A DNA stretch of 64,000 bases from Candidatus Saccharimonadota bacterium (GCA_017510425.1 JAFWNJ010000011.1:1-64000), one strand, 5' to 3'. Shown: positions 26,588-35,840, numbered from the stretch's first letter. Numbers and translations are program-made. Notes: generated by a model not told the origin, from the letters alone.

Positions 26588-28555
26588 ATGGTCAAGTGGG
26601 CAAGTGTTTTTCATAGGAAAAAGTTCGAGAAATCTGTTAGTTCGCCAGATAAATCTATTTGCTGCAATGTTGTTCTTAGGAATAATCAACTAATCTATCA
26701 AGTAACCAAGAATAATAAGCTAGTCATTAACGAATCCAGGCTCGGAATTTCAATTTGCGGTGAGCAGCTAATTGCTAATAAAATCATGTTGGTCAGATAT
26801 CAAGAAAAAAGACACCGTGAAAGCATTTCTATGCCATGGGGAGAGGACGAGGTCATCAATAATGATTACAACGAACTTACTGTTTTCTTGTCAGAGTACC
26901 AGCCGCCTTACCGTATTATGACAATCAGATTCAGAATATTCAATAATGCAGTAGCTTTCCGATACGAAATCCCTCCACAGCCGAAGTTCAGTCAGGTATC
27001 TATCAAAGATGAAGTTACAGAATTCAATATCGACCCAAATTCAATCGCCTGGAAGATTCCAGCCTACCAACCAGACAGATACGAATACAATTATGAGAAA
27101 GTCAATCTCAGTAGTATCACTGGTTCAGTACATACGCCATTGACAATCAAGACACCGAACGGTTTCTATCTATCACTGCACGAAGCGGCACTATATAATT
27201 ATGGTTCAGCCACAATTAAACTCAATAATGAAAGACATCTAATCACTGATATCACGCCATTATCAGATGGGACTAAAGCCCACGTATTACTTCCCTTCCA
27301 GACACCCTGGCGACTAGTCATGATAGCAGAATCCGCCATCGAGCTAACTACCAATCGAACCATGTATGCTCTAAACGATCCACCAAAGATGGATTTCAGC
27401 TGGGTGAAGACATTAAAATTCATTGGTATTTGGTGGGCAATGTATGTCGGCGAATGGACCTGGGCTAAAGGCGAAAGGCACGGCGCCACTACAGAACACG
27501 CTAAAGAATATATCGATGCGGCCGTAAGACTAGGCATCAGCGGAGTATTAATCGAAGGTTGGAACGAAGGCTGGGAAGGCGACTGGTTGCAGAATGGTGT
27601 CAATAATCAGTTTACTCAGCCCACGCCGGACTTTGATTTAGAAGCCGTCGCCAGTTATGCTAGGAAACGAGGGGTAGAGATTGTGGGCCACCATGAAACC
27701 GTCGGTTTCATCGATAATTACGAAAAACAGCTCGAAAGTGCCTATAATTATTATGCCGCCAATGGCATCAATTATATTAAGACTGGCTATGCTGGCTCCA
27801 TGATGTTAATTAATGGGCGCAAGGAATTCCACCATTCACAACTCGGCGTGAATCACTACCAAAAAACCGTAGAATTAGCTGCCAAGAAACATATTTGCTT
27901 GGATATTCACGAGCCAATCAAAGGTACTGGTATCGAAAGAACCTGGCCTAATCTCCTGTCACGCGAGGGAGCAAGAGGCCAGGAATACGAAGGTGGCGCC
28001 ATTGCGCCTTCACATGCCTGTATCCTGCCGTACACGAGGCTTTTATCAGGCGGTATGGATTATACTAGTGGCATATTTGATCTCGAGAATAATGTTAAAC
28101 GCATTGCTACGACATTAGCTAGACAATTAGCCTATTTCGTCGTAATATATTCCGGCATGCAAATGGCCGCCGACCGACCGTTTATCTACGAAGAAAGGTT
28201 TAAGCAGGAATTCGAGTTCATTAAGAATGTCCCTACCAATTTTTCGAAAAGTATCCCGCTCGCCGGCGAAATCGGTGAATACTACGTCGTCGCGAGAAAA
28301 GATAGAGAAAAAGACAATTGGTATATTGGCGGCATTACCGACGAGAACGGTCGAACCCTACACCTAAAATTCGACTTCCTAGAAGAAGGTAAAGCTTATA
28401 GTGCCACTATTTATTCCGATGCGGATAATGCCCACTACCGAGATGAACCATTCGCAATCACCATCAGAAATATGAAAATAAGCCACAATGACTCAATCGA
28501 TATCTACCTAGCTCCAGGAGGCGGATTCGCGATTGAACTAAAAAAGATTAGTTAG
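26588..28555 (+). CDS. GH97-family glycoside hydrolase (alpha-glucosidase type)
   Basis: A 655-aa protein matching the three-part GH97 plan: N-terminal beta-sandwich (about residues 20-265), catalytic barrel (about 275-560, with IGIWWAMYVGEWTWAKG and GISGVLIEGWNEGWEGDW) and a C-terminal beta-sheet domain (about 575-655). LDIHEPIKGTGIERTWPNL and SREGARGQEYEGG are further barrel segments seen in the family. GH97 members hydrolyse alpha-glucosides or alpha-galactosides with calcium. No signal peptide is present, so unlike SusB it should act in the cytosol, on glycogen-derived or imported oligosaccharides. Leaderless. Its 3' end overlaps the convergent sortase gene by 8 nt. Confidence 0.85.
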   Translation: MVKWASVFHRKKFEKSVSSPDKSICCNVVLRNNQLIYQVTKNNKLVINESRLGISICGEQLIANKIMLVRYQEKRHRESISMPWGEDEVINNDYNELTVFLSEYQPPYRIMTIRFRIFNNAVAFRYEIPPQPKFSQVSIKDEVTEFNIDPNSIAWKIPAYQPDRYEYNYEKVNLSSITGSVHTPLTIKTPNGFYLSLHEAALYNYGSATIKLNNERHLITDITPLSDGTKAHVLLPFQTPWRLVMIAESAIELTTNRTMYALNDPPKMDFSWVKTLKFIGIWWAMYVGEWTWAKGERHGATTEHAKEYIDAAVRLGISGVLIEGWNEGWEGDWLQNGVNNQFTQPTPDFDLEAVASYARKRGVEIVGHHETVGFIDNYEKQLESAYNYYAANGINYIKTGYAGSMMLINGRKEFHHSQLGVNHYQKTVELAAKKHICLDIHEPIKGTGIERTWPNLLSREGARGQEYEGGAIAPSHACILPYTRLLSGGMDYTSGIFDLENNVKRIATTLARQLAYFVVIYSGMQMAADRPFIYEERFKQEFEFIKNVPTNFSKSIPLAGEIGEYYVVARKDREKDNWYIGGITDENGRTLHLKFDFLEEGKAYSATIYSDADNAHYRDEPFAITIRNMKISHNDSIDIYLAPGGGFAIELKKIS

Positions 28556-29039
28556 CCACAGCAAAAACAATTAATCTGTGCGAAGCATCGCCATTATCAT
28601 ATAACTCGCCAGCGCAGGTCATAATCACTAGGGTATCACGCGGCGAAGACTCTAGGAGCTTAGCCATATTAATCTCACTTTTTGGAAGCGTACTTATCGA
28701 AGAAACAGTGTAGAGTTTGCCACTATATATAATAGTGTCATTATCGGAAACACGATGTAGCTCCTGAAATACGGTGCTAGAATGACCAATCAATAATGTT
28801 TTGCTGCTAACATTTGAATAACTACCAACTATTTCATCCGGAGTATTAAGCTTACCATCTTCAAGTGAAAGTGTAGCAACATCCGAAGCGAACCTAATAC
28901 TAGGAATAATTAGCTCACCAGAATATACATCACCGAAGGCCTCAACTGGCTTTAACATAAAAATTGAGTATATTATAAAGCCAACAAAATATACTAAAAC
29001 AAACAGCGCTTTATAGTCAAACCTAGATTTAAGCTCCAC
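28548..29039 (-). CDS. Sortase family transpeptidase
   Basis: A 163-aa protein with an N-terminal signal anchor (about residues 10-28) and a sortase barrel. LIGHSS near residue 83 carries the catalytic histidine, VIMTCAGE near 139 the cysteine, and SHRLIVFA near the C-terminus the arginine. At this length it resembles class D/E sortases. It uses a GTG start with AAGGAGGAGA just upstream. No LPxTG-type signal is visible on the surface proteins of this window, so its substrates lie elsewhere or use another motif. Confidence 0.85.
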   Translation of the reverse strand: MELKSRFDYKALFVLVYFVGFIIYSIFMLKPVEAFGDVYSGELIIPSIRFASDVATLSLEDGKLNTPDEIVGSYSNVSSKTLLIGHSSTVFQELHRVSDNDTIIYSGKLYTVSSISTLPKSEINMAKLLESSPRDTLVIMTCAGELYDNGDASHRLIVFAVAN

Positions 29040-29104
29040 ACTCTCCTCCTTGCTACAAGTATAACATAACCAGAATCAAAATAGCAATACAAAAAATAAA
29101 AGAA

Positions 29105-29650
29105 TTACACACCCGGGCTAAAAAGTTTTAGCCGCTTCTCATGCGATTTATAATTATGATCATGCTGTGACACTTCCTGCCAGAAAGCCTTCGAATGATC
29201 CATATGGTTAAGATGAGCCAGTTCATGCAAAATCACATAATCTCTAAGCTTTTCCGGAACGTTCATTAGGCCAATATTAAGAGAAATCGTCTTATTTGAA
29301 GAGCAACTCCCCCATCTCGTATTAGCATGCGATAAACGACACTTATTATAAGTGTAACCATAGAGCTTAGCGTAGTACTCTAGCCTATATGGCAGATATT
29401 CCCTAGCCTTCTTCATCAGTAACTTTTTCTTGTAATCACGTGCTCTCTGCCCATTCGGATCTTTAATCGGTAGACTATCTCTAATTGTTTGGCGATTAGA
29501 ATTTAGGAACCTTTTAGCTAAAAAGGACGAGGTATAGCTTGGTACTGACATTGATAAACGCCCAGAGGTCGACACGGAAAACTTAATTCCTCGAGACAAA
29601 GAATTTTTGCGAACAATAACCTCACCAAATTCTTTATCATTAATAATCAT
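29105..29650 (-). CDS. YgjP-like zinc metallopeptidase
   Basis: A 181-aa protein of the YgjP/DUF45 family (COG1451). HELAHLNHMDHSKAFW near residue 138 contains the HExxH zinc site and the third histidine, and WGSC near 115 is another conserved segment. No signal peptide, so it is intracellular. Substrate unknown. It starts 9 nt after the kinase-like gene stop, without a visible Shine-Dalgarno, so it is probably translated from the same message. The 65 bp between it and the sortase gene contain a TATACT promoter for the sortase. Confidence 0.8.
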   Translation of the reverse strand: MIINDKEFGEVIVRKNSLSRGIKFSVSTSGRLSMSVPSYTSSFLAKRFLNSNRQTIRDSLPIKDPNGQRARDYKKKLLMKKAREYLPYRLEYYAKLYGYTYNKCRLSHANTRWGSCSSNKTISLNIGLMNVPEKLRDYVILHELAHLNHMDHSKAFWQEVSQHDHNYKSHEKRLKLFSPGV

Positions 29651-29659
29651 TGTAGTTAA

Positions 29660-30163
29660 CTACTTATCAGCTTGCTCGGCTAGACCCTTCACCACGTGTC
29701 TGACCTGAGTTTCAAAGGTATGCTTCCCCGATAGAATAATCGGCTTCTCAACATCAGTAGGCGCTTCAAGTAGGGCAACCGCATCGTCATATGCCTTCTT
29801 GGCTTTAGCGACATTCTTATAGCGCATCTTGAGTCGAAGCCTAATGGTGGCCATATCAGTCTGGACCCAGATTAAAGTAGGATCATAGCCATGACTGCGA
29901 AGGACATTACGAAGCTCCGTACGCTCCTTTTCACTATCAATACACCCTTCAAGCACTAATGATTGTCTCGTCTTCAGAACGAGCTCAAAAACCGCCAGTA
30001 AATCCTCAAAAGAAAGTCCGTAATCCTTCTCAACGGCAGACAAATTATAATAAGTTAACTTAAATTTATTGGCAAATTTCTCTGCAAAGGTGGTCTTACC
30101 ACTACACGGAGCACCGAAAATCAGAAGTGCCCTAGGTTTGATTTTGTCTTTATTACCTTCCAT
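29660..30163 (-). CDS. P-loop kinase-like ATPase
   Basis: A 167-aa P-loop protein. Walker A is FGAPCSGKT near residue 15, and RLRLKMRYKN in the C-terminal half resembles the lid arginines of nucleotide and small-molecule kinases (adenylate kinase, zeta-toxin-like AAA_33). The substrate cannot be assigned. The start at MEGNKDK is chosen because TATAAT lies 10 nt upstream; the hydrophobic 22-residue extension upstream is then non-coding promoter DNA. Heads a two-gene unit with the YgjP-like peptidase. Confidence 0.65.
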   Translation of the reverse strand: MEGNKDKIKPRALLIFGAPCSGKTTFAEKFANKFKLTYYNLSAVEKDYGLSFEDLLAVFELVLKTRQSLVLEGCIDSEKERTELRNVLRSHGYDPTLIWVQTDMATIRLRLKMRYKNVAKAKKAYDDAVALLEAPTDVEKPIILSGKHTFETQVRHVVKGLAEQADK

Positions 30164-30206
30164 AACTAAAGCTATTATACCATAGACACATAAAAATAAA
30201 ATGATT

Positions 30207-31181
30207 TTATTTGAAAATCTTATGGTCAAGCTTCAAGAAATCAACAAAATTCGTAATCGTAGCAATTTGCGAGAGAATCTTCTTGTCTTCGTCTTTTTCA
30301 CTAATAAAATCTTTCTCGCGCAGCGGCGGCTCGAAGAAATCCTGATTATCATACACGCCAATATGGAGATGGTTATCGACAAAACAAAGAATAATTTTAT
30401 GCTTCTTCCCTTGGACCAGCTTTTCAACATTATCTATGAATGAAGGGTCTAGAAGATAAAATGCCTCAAACTCATCATCGGCATAAACACTAAATTCTTT
30501 ATTGAACGTTATAGATTCTGTTTCGACCTTCTTCATTTTATGTTTAGTCTTCGGATTCTTGCCAGGGTCAATACTAGCATAACCGAATTTCCTACTCACG
30601 ACTTTTAGACGAAAATTAAATTTCTTCGGAAAATCGAAAATCATCCATCTACCTTTAAAAATTGTGGTGCTATACTCTTTGCCTTCAGAATCACTGCGAA
30701 CCTTCTGGATAGTTACATCTGCCTGTACAAAATCGACATCCTTATATTTCCCCTGAGTAAAGTCATTCGAATAGTACCGATTACCCATATTGATCATGCC
30801 AGTATCGCGAATCAAAAGGCTAGGTAGACCCATATTATGACTATATGATACATTCGTAAAAAAATTTTTCATATTTCGTCTTACAAAATATTTCTTATAA
30901 GCCGCCTTATATTGGTAATATTGTTTAGCGAAAAGCATTAGTCCGATCTGAGAATAAGATGAGAAGACCGAGCCAACACTGAGAGCAAACAAAAGGAGAA
31001 AGAAGGCGAGTACAATAGGTCCCAGAAGTAAGAATAACGAACCAACGAAAGCAAAGACAACCAAAAACGGAATCAGGACAAACAACATAATAAATAAACA
31101 GACATAAATTGTTCTTTTTTGTTTCTTGAAAAATGCCGCTTTCGCAGCCTCAAATTCTTTATAATCTATATTGTCATCCAT
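30207..31181 (-). CDS. DUF3137-family membrane protein
   Basis: A 324-aa protein with two N-terminal transmembrane helices (about residues 24-72) and a cytosolic domain with SVYADDEFEAFYLLDPSFID (about 225-245), a segment typical of DUF3137 (PF11335), plus a KIILCFVDNHLHIGV strand. Function unknown. The start is at MDDNIDY, 6 nt after TATAAT; a 6-residue-longer reading would place the ATG inside the promoter. Its start region touches the deacetylase stop (31199), so that gene runs into this one. Confidence 0.75.
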   Translation of the reverse strand: MDDNIDYKEFEAAKAAFFKKQKRTIYVCLFIMLFVLIPFLVVFAFVGSLFLLLGPIVLAFFLLLFALSVGSVFSSYSQIGLMLFAKQYYQYKAAYKKYFVRRNMKNFFTNVSYSHNMGLPSLLIRDTGMINMGNRYYSNDFTQGKYKDVDFVQADVTIQKVRSDSEGKEYSTTIFKGRWMIFDFPKKFNFRLKVVSRKFGYASIDPGKNPKTKHKMKKVETESITFNKEFSVYADDEFEAFYLLDPSFIDNVEKLVQGKKHKIILCFVDNHLHIGVYDNQDFFEPPLREKDFISEKDEDKKILSQIATITNFVDFLKLDHKIFK

Positions 31182-31198
31182 GTACGCATTATAGCACA

Positions 31199-32209
31199 CT
31201 AATTATTAATACCGTGGTGTGCAGTAAAGGAATCTTGATTAAGTTTGGAAAAAATATATCCGTTATCTAAACCGTATTGTATTATTCTCTCAACCGCATC
31301 GACAGAAAACCCCTTTACGTCATGCTGTAGAATCACCGACTCGCCACCCACCTTCAAGCCATCAACTACCCTCTCGTAAACGCCGTCGGTCGTATTAATG
31401 CCGCCGGCATCGCCAGAGCTAACATTCCAATCAAAATACGTGAAACCACGATTTACTACATCTTCAGCCAAAAAAGTCATAATACGACTCCCGCCATCAT
31501 ATCTCGTACTGACGGTATTCGAACTCCCGCCCGGGAAACGTATTAGCGTGGAAGTCTCGCCTGTTATTCGCTTCACTCTATCCTGGACAGCGGTCAAGTC
31601 TGCATAATAATTCTCCACACTAGAATAAATGTAAGCATAATCATGTGACATAGAATGCAGGGCCACAGTATGACCCTCATCATATTCCCGACGGATTAAC
31701 TCATCGTCACCATAACCAGTCACAAAAAAGGTAGCCTGAACGTTATATTGCTTTAAAACATCCAACAAATGTGCAGTATACTGACCTGGGCCATCATCAA
31801 AAGTTAAATAAATGACCCCAGTGGGCTGAATAACGCTTACTATGCGAGAAACGCTACTAGAATTACCATGCTCGTCAGTCGCAGTGTATTTTATTAGATA
31901 CTCGCCAACTTGATTCGTATCAACAGCACCATCAGTCTCAACAGCAACTTCAGTCCTGATATCATAAGCATCTACACCGTCATCGACATACTTTGTGCCA
32001 AGAGCAACGGTCTTTTTCTCTGGACCCCTAAGCTGAATTGTCGGTGGCACATCGTCAACTGGTAAAGGAATTAAAACTTGCTCCAAATAAGAATCAGAAT
32101 TAATGATTAGATAAACTATGAAAAGACCAATATTGAAAACGGTTATAAAACAAGCAATACTAGCAAGAATTATTCTTGAAACATGATATCTTCTCACCTG
32201 TTCGACCAT
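31199..32209 (-). CDS. Polysaccharide deacetylase (NodB) with Ig-like domain
   Basis: A 336-aa protein: N-terminal signal anchor (about residues 14-35), a DUF5011-like Ig domain (about 50-128) and a carbohydrate esterase family 4 NodB domain (about 130-325). Metal and catalytic motifs are TFDDGPG near 136, HSMSHDY near 185, RFPGGSSN near 225, DWNVSSGD near 260 and LQHDV near 293. Such enzymes remove N-acetyl groups from peptidoglycan or other surface glycans; here the domain is outside the membrane. TATAAT lies 8 nt before the ATG (leaderless). Divergent from tRNA-Trp only by position; both are on the minus strand. Confidence 0.85.
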   Translation of the reverse strand: MVEQVRRYHVSRIILASIACFITVFNIGLFIVYLIINSDSYLEQVLIPLPVDDVPPTIQLRGPEKKTVALGTKYVDDGVDAYDIRTEVAVETDGAVDTNQVGEYLIKYTATDEHGNSSSVSRIVSVIQPTGVIYLTFDDGPGQYTAHLLDVLKQYNVQATFFVTGYGDDELIRREYDEGHTVALHSMSHDYAYIYSSVENYYADLTAVQDRVKRITGETSTLIRFPGGSSNTVSTRYDGGSRIMTFLAEDVVNRGFTYFDWNVSSGDAGGINTTDGVYERVVDGLKVGGESVILQHDVKGFSVDAVERIIQYGLDNGYIFSKLNQDSFTAHHGINN

Positions 32210-32232
32210 ATAAAATTATTATAGCACAAAAA

Positions 32233-32308
32233 TGGCAGGGGCAGAGGGACTTGAACCCCCGACACCAGGTTTTGGAGACCTGTGCTCTACCAACTGAGCT
32301 ATACCCCT
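32233..32308 (-). tRNA. tRNA-Trp (anticodon CCA)
   Basis: Complete cloverleaf: acceptor AGGGGTA paired with TGCCCCT, D-arm TAGCTCAGTTGGTAGAGCA, anticodon stem CAGGT/ACCTG with loop CTCCAAA (anticodon CCA), T-arm GGGGGTTCAAGTCCCTC and encoded CCA. A CCA anticodon decodes only UGG, consistent with UGA as a stop. Confidence 0.95.
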
Positions 32309-32377
32309 ACATTAAGGTACAAAGACAATTTTATCATATTTTTACATTTTAAAAAATATGTGCTAAAATCATTAACA

Positions 32378-33601
32378 ATGAAAATACTTATGTTGGGGTG
32401 GGAACTCCCACCGCATAATAGTGGAGGACTTGGCGTAGCCTGCTTAAATATGGCAAAAGCATTATCCAGGCAAGGCATCGACATAGATTTTGTGCTCCCC
32501 TACGAAGCCGAACATCCTGACATTAAATTTATGCATATTCTTTCCGCCACCCACCTAGATCCAATCTATCGCTACGGTGGCGGCGCTTATGAATCATTGA
32601 AATTACTAGAAAAAATCATTCCGAATCATAATAGCCAAGAAAAGATTTCAATCCGCGATGTCCAGAAATCCTACTGTGAATACGTCGACGAATACCTAAA
32701 AGAACACAAGCCAGAAGCAGTCCACGCGCATGACTGGTTGACCTATGAAGCCGGTATGCTGGCAAAGAAGCATTATGACACACCATTTATCGCACACGTG
32801 CATGCCACCGAATTCGACCGCGCTGGTATGCACTACGGCAACCCAATTATTCATGAAATTGAGTATGAAGGGCTGACACTAGCAGATAAAATCATTGCTG
32901 TCTCGGAGACCACCAAACGTATCATCCATCAGAAATACAATATCCCTCTTAGAAAAATCGACGTCATCTACAATTCGCTGGATGAAAACTACAAAAATTC
33001 CCTATATCAGTTTAACGAGCAAACCTATAAATATCTACTCAGGCAAAAAGAAAAGGGTTATACGATTGTCTCTACCGTTGGGCGTTTCACTATTCAAAAG
33101 GGCCTGCATAATCTAATGGAAGCTGCCGCATTAGCCATTTCGAAGAACCCCAAACTCATCTTTGTCTTTGCTGGCGACGGCGAAGAAAGAAACGAGCTGA
33201 TTGAAAAAGCCGCCACATTAGGTATTTCTAAAAATATCATCTTCACAGGCTTCGTACGTGGTAAGAAATTACGAGATATCTATGCTATATCGGATATTTT
33301 CGTGATGAGCTCAATCTCTGAGCCGTTTGGCCTCACTGCGCTTGAAGCTGCCCACCACGGCGATGCATTAATTCTAACCAAACAATCTGGTGTCGCAGAG
33401 GTCATCTGGTCAGCCATGACCTATGATTATTGGGATGAAAGAAAACTAGCAGACGAGATAGTCTCTATTTCTGAAAATCCAGCCCTACGTGAATCCTTGC
33501 AGCAAAATATCAGCCACGAATACGACAAAATTTCCTGGAATGATGTTGCAAAAAAATGCATCAAGGTTTACAATGATACGATAAAGCATAAGAGGAAATA
33601 G
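32378..33601 (+). CDS. GT4/GT5-type glucosyltransferase, glycogen synthase-like
   Basis: A 407-aa GT-B fold glycosyltransferase. NSGGLGVACLNMAKAL near residue 15 is the glycine-rich donor loop, AVHAHDWLTYEAG near 125 the HDW motif, STVGRFTIQKGLHNLMEAA near 235 the start of the C-terminal GT1 domain, and SEPFGLTALEAAHHG near 320 the EX7E motif that binds the nucleotide-sugar. Its immediate partner is a GH57 enzyme, the arrangement of archaeal and thermophile alpha-glucan synthesis, so a glycogen chain elongation role is likely; exact donor unknown. Start at MKILMLGW, 8 nt after extended -10 TGCTAAAAT; longer readings run into tRNA-Trp. Confidence 0.8.
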   Translation: MKILMLGWELPPHNSGGLGVACLNMAKALSRQGIDIDFVLPYEAEHPDIKFMHILSATHLDPIYRYGGGAYESLKLLEKIIPNHNSQEKISIRDVQKSYCEYVDEYLKEHKPEAVHAHDWLTYEAGMLAKKHYDTPFIAHVHATEFDRAGMHYGNPIIHEIEYEGLTLADKIIAVSETTKRIIHQKYNIPLRKIDVIYNSLDENYKNSLYQFNEQTYKYLLRQKEKGYTIVSTVGRFTIQKGLHNLMEAAALAISKNPKLIFVFAGDGEERNELIEKAATLGISKNIIFTGFVRGKKLRDIYAISDIFVMSSISEPFGLTALEAAHHGDALILTKQSGVAEVIWSAMTYDYWDERKLADEIVSISENPALRESLQQNISHEYDKISWNDVAKKCIKVYNDTIKHKRK

Positions 33602-33602
33602 G

Positions 33603-34805
33603 GTGCGCGCGATTTGTCTATATCTACACATACATCAACCTATCCGCTACCGCGAATACTCGATTTTTGATGTAGGCAACAGTTCAGACTATTTCTATGA
33701 TAATTATAGTGGTCGCCAATCCAATGAACGCATTTTCCGCAAAGTCGCCGATAAAAGTTATTACCCAATGTTGGGGTTACTACTAGACAACATGAAAGAA
33801 CACCCAGATTTCAAAGTATCTTTTTCGATTACTGGAACTTGGTTAGAACAAGCCGAAAAATGGGCACCAAATTTAATCAATATTATTAGAGAGATGGTCG
33901 AGCTAGGTCAAGCCGAAATTGTCGACGAGACCTATTATCACTCACTAGCCTATTTTTATAATATCGACGAATTCAATGATCAAGTCAAAATGCATTCTGA
34001 AATCATTAAAAGGCTATTTAATGTCAAGCCAAAGGCCTTCCGTAACACTGAGTTTGCTTACAACGATTCCCTTGCTCACTGGGCCGAAAAGCATGGCTAT
34101 GAAGTAATTCTAGCCGAAGGCTGGGATAAAATTCTCGGTTGGCGCAGCCCAAATCACGTCTATCGCCCGATGGGTTGTCAAAAAATCCGATTATTGTTAA
34201 AGAATTATCGTCTCTCAGATGACATCGCCTTCCGTTTTTCTAACCGAGCCTGGAGTGAATGGCCACTCACGGTACCTAAATATCAGCGATGGATTGACGA
34301 TGATTGCTTGCGCGGTAATCTGATTAACCTATTTATGGATTTCGAGACCTTCGGCGAACATCAATGGAAAGACACCGGTATTTTCGACTTCATGAATACT
34401 TTTATATCGTCGTGGTTATCAGAATATGAAAACAAATTTGTTACTGTATCCGAAGCTAGCCGAATTGAGGAGCCCGTCGGCGAAATCTCGATGCCAGAGA
34501 CCGTAACCTGGGCCGACACCGAGAGAGATTTATCTGCCTGGCTCTCTAATGCCATGCAAAGCTCCGCCATGAACCAAATCTTTAATTTGAGAGAGCAAAT
34601 CCTCTCAACCCATGACGGACAGCTGATTTCCGATTGGCGCTACATGACTACATCCGATCACCCTTATTCCATGTGCACCAAATACTGGAACGATGGCGAC
34701 GTGCACGCCTACTTCTCAGCCTATGCATCTCCATATGAGAGTTTTATGTATTATATGAACGTTTTGCGCGATATCGAGTATCGCATTAATAATATTCTAG
34801 GATAA
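33603..34805 (+). CDS. GH57-family alpha-amylase / glucan-processing enzyme
   Basis: A 400-aa glycoside hydrolase of family 57. LHIHQPIRY near residue 8 is conserved region 1, FRNTEFAYND near 140 contains the predicted nucleophile glutamate, and MDFETFGEHQW near 242 the acid/base aspartate. The length fits short GH57 alpha-amylases. A GTG start lies two bases after the upstream stop, with AGAGGA before it, so it is translated with the glucosyltransferase. No signal peptide; it acts in the cytosol on alpha-1,4 glucans, for trimming or transfer during storage polymer turnover. Confidence 0.85.
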   Translation: MRAICLYLHIHQPIRYREYSIFDVGNSSDYFYDNYSGRQSNERIFRKVADKSYYPMLGLLLDNMKEHPDFKVSFSITGTWLEQAEKWAPNLINIIREMVELGQAEIVDETYYHSLAYFYNIDEFNDQVKMHSEIIKRLFNVKPKAFRNTEFAYNDSLAHWAEKHGYEVILAEGWDKILGWRSPNHVYRPMGCQKIRLLLKNYRLSDDIAFRFSNRAWSEWPLTVPKYQRWIDDDCLRGNLINLFMDFETFGEHQWKDTGIFDFMNTFISSWLSEYENKFVTVSEASRIEEPVGEISMPETVTWADTERDLSAWLSNAMQSSAMNQIFNLREQILSTHDGQLISDWRYMTTSDHPYSMCTKYWNDGDVHAYFSAYASPYESFMYYMNVLRDIEYRINNILG

Positions 34806-34844
34806 TCGCATAAATTACCTGAGTGTGCCGACTTTTTAGGCAAC

Positions 34845-34864
34845 AAAAAACTCTCCGAAGAGAG
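34845..34864 (-). terminator. Terminator of rpmG
   Basis: Minus-strand CTCTC-TTCG-GAGAG hairpin with a stable UUCG-type tetraloop, followed by six T. It is 18 nt past the L33 stop codon. Confidence 0.8.
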
Positions 34865-34881
34865 AATTTTGACTGATGTAA

Positions 34882-35091
34882 CTAGTGTTTCTTTTCTTTG
34901 ACTTCGTTACGACCAAGATTCTTCTTAGTTTCAACGAAAAGAACATGCTTACGAAGAACTGGATCATACTTCTTCAAACTTAGCTTATCAGGAGTATTCA
35001 TCGTATTCTTCTTGGTATAATAAGCACGCACACCCGATTCTTCCGAAACGAGACCGACTAGTTTACGCTTAGTATTATTCTTCTTTGCCAT
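34882..35091 (-). CDS. rpmG: 50S ribosomal protein L33
   Basis: A 69-aa basic protein with the L33 signature: [16 protein letters not shown], then [20 protein letters not shown] near residues 32-51 and FVETKK. The zinc-binding cysteines of the C+ form of L33 are absent, so it is the zinc-independent type. It has a charged C-terminal tail of about 12 residues. TAAAAT lies 7 nt before the ATG (leaderless). A tetraloop terminator follows. Confidence 0.9.
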   Translation of the reverse strand: MAKKNNTKRKLVGLVSEESGVRAYYTKKNTMNTPDKLSLKKYDPVLRKHVLFVETKKNLGRNEVKEKKH

Positions 35092-35121
35092 ATTATTCCT
35101 ATTTTACCACAGAACAAGGAA

Positions 35122-35152
35122 AATGGCAAGACGATGAAACTGTCTTGCCATT
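35122..35152 (-). terminator. Terminator of the 35161 gene
   Basis: AATGGCAAGAC (35122-35132) and GTCTTGCCATT (35142-35152) form an 11-bp perfect stem, 9 nt past the stop codon of the minus-strand gene. The T tract is short (TTTTCC). Confidence 0.75.
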
Positions 35153-35160
35153 AGTGAGAG

Positions 35161-35361
35161 TTAGAAGGAGTTCTTAAGCTGATTAACATCGTAGTAACCT
35201 TTGTACTGCATTACTCGGCTCAGAGTCTCAGGGTCAACCGGATTGCCCGCTTTTAAGCTTTTTGCAACTTCCCTTGCGACCTTATCGTAGGTAAAAGAAT
35301 CTGTCCCCGTTTCAGGATGCCAATCTGCAGTATTAGGGTCATAAAACGTTAAATAACCCAT
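35161..35361 (-). CDS. Small unknown protein with strong Shine-Dalgarno
   Basis: A 66-aa soluble protein (MGYLTFYDPN start) that I do not recognise; it has two aromatic-rich segments and a short helix near residues 25-50. AAGGGGGGTGAG precedes the start, and TATAAT lies about 70 nt upstream, so the message has a real leader, unlike most genes around it. It has its own terminator. Monocistronic. An ATG 3 nt upstream out of frame is ignored. Confidence 0.6.
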   Translation of the reverse strand: MGYLTFYDPNTADWHPETGTDSFTYDKVAREVAKSLKAGNPVDPETLSRVMQYKGYYDVNQLKNSF

Positions 35362-35504
35362 TCATCTCACCCCCCTTCTGTAAGATTCAAGAAGACGGCA
35401 CTATAGAACAGAACCGTATTCTCGACAAGCATTATACTAAATATCATAACAATATGCAAGAATAAGCAAAACACAGAATAAAACTAAAAGATTTCCAAAG
35501 GAAA

Positions 35505-35532
35505 AGCCCCGCGCTGTAGTAGCCGCGGGACA
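35505..35532 (-). terminator. Terminator of the 35541 gene
   Basis: Minus-strand CCCGCGG and CGCGGGG form a GC-rich stem around a 9-nt loop, followed by CTTTT. It begins 9 nt past the stop codon of the 99-aa gene. Confidence 0.75.
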
Positions 35533-35540
35533 AACTTGTG

Positions 35541-35840
35541 TTACATTCCGCACTCTGAGAAGCGCAGAATTAACGGTGCACCGGACTTGGTTGTAACACG
35601 CAGAACGTCGTCCGACACTCTTGTAACCTCGATTATGTCGGATGTTCCTATCCAGCCACCATGGAAGCCTTTAATTGAGGTTCCTTGAATGTAAAACTTT
35701 TCATCAAGAAACCTAATAACTGACATCGGCTCCATTTCTTCAAGCTTCTTTTTCAGAGCATACGCTCTTGCCGGGATACTTGAAACTCCCGACCGTGTCT
35801 TTAGCTCCCACTCGAAAAGGGAGCGGTACATGCCATCCAT
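35541..35840 (-). CDS. Small unknown protein with strong Shine-Dalgarno
   Basis: A 99-aa soluble protein that I do not recognise; the second half is beta-rich (VIRFLDEKFYIQGTSIKG, then DIIEVTRVSDDVLRVTTKSG), resembling a small SH3- or OB-like barrel. AAGGAGGT lies 6 nt before the ATG of MDGMYRS, so a 15-residue-longer reading is rejected. TATAAT is about 50 nt upstream, and the leader can form a TTGCCA/TGGCAA hairpin. It has its own GC-rich terminator. With the 35161, 45575 and 46191 genes it forms a class of short orphan genes with canonical expression signals. Confidence 0.6.
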   Translation of the reverse strand: MDGMYRSLFEWELKTRSGVSSIPARAYALKKKLEEMEPMSVIRFLDEKFYIQGTSIKGFHGGWIGTSDIIEVTRVSDDVLRVTTKSGAPLILRFSECGM

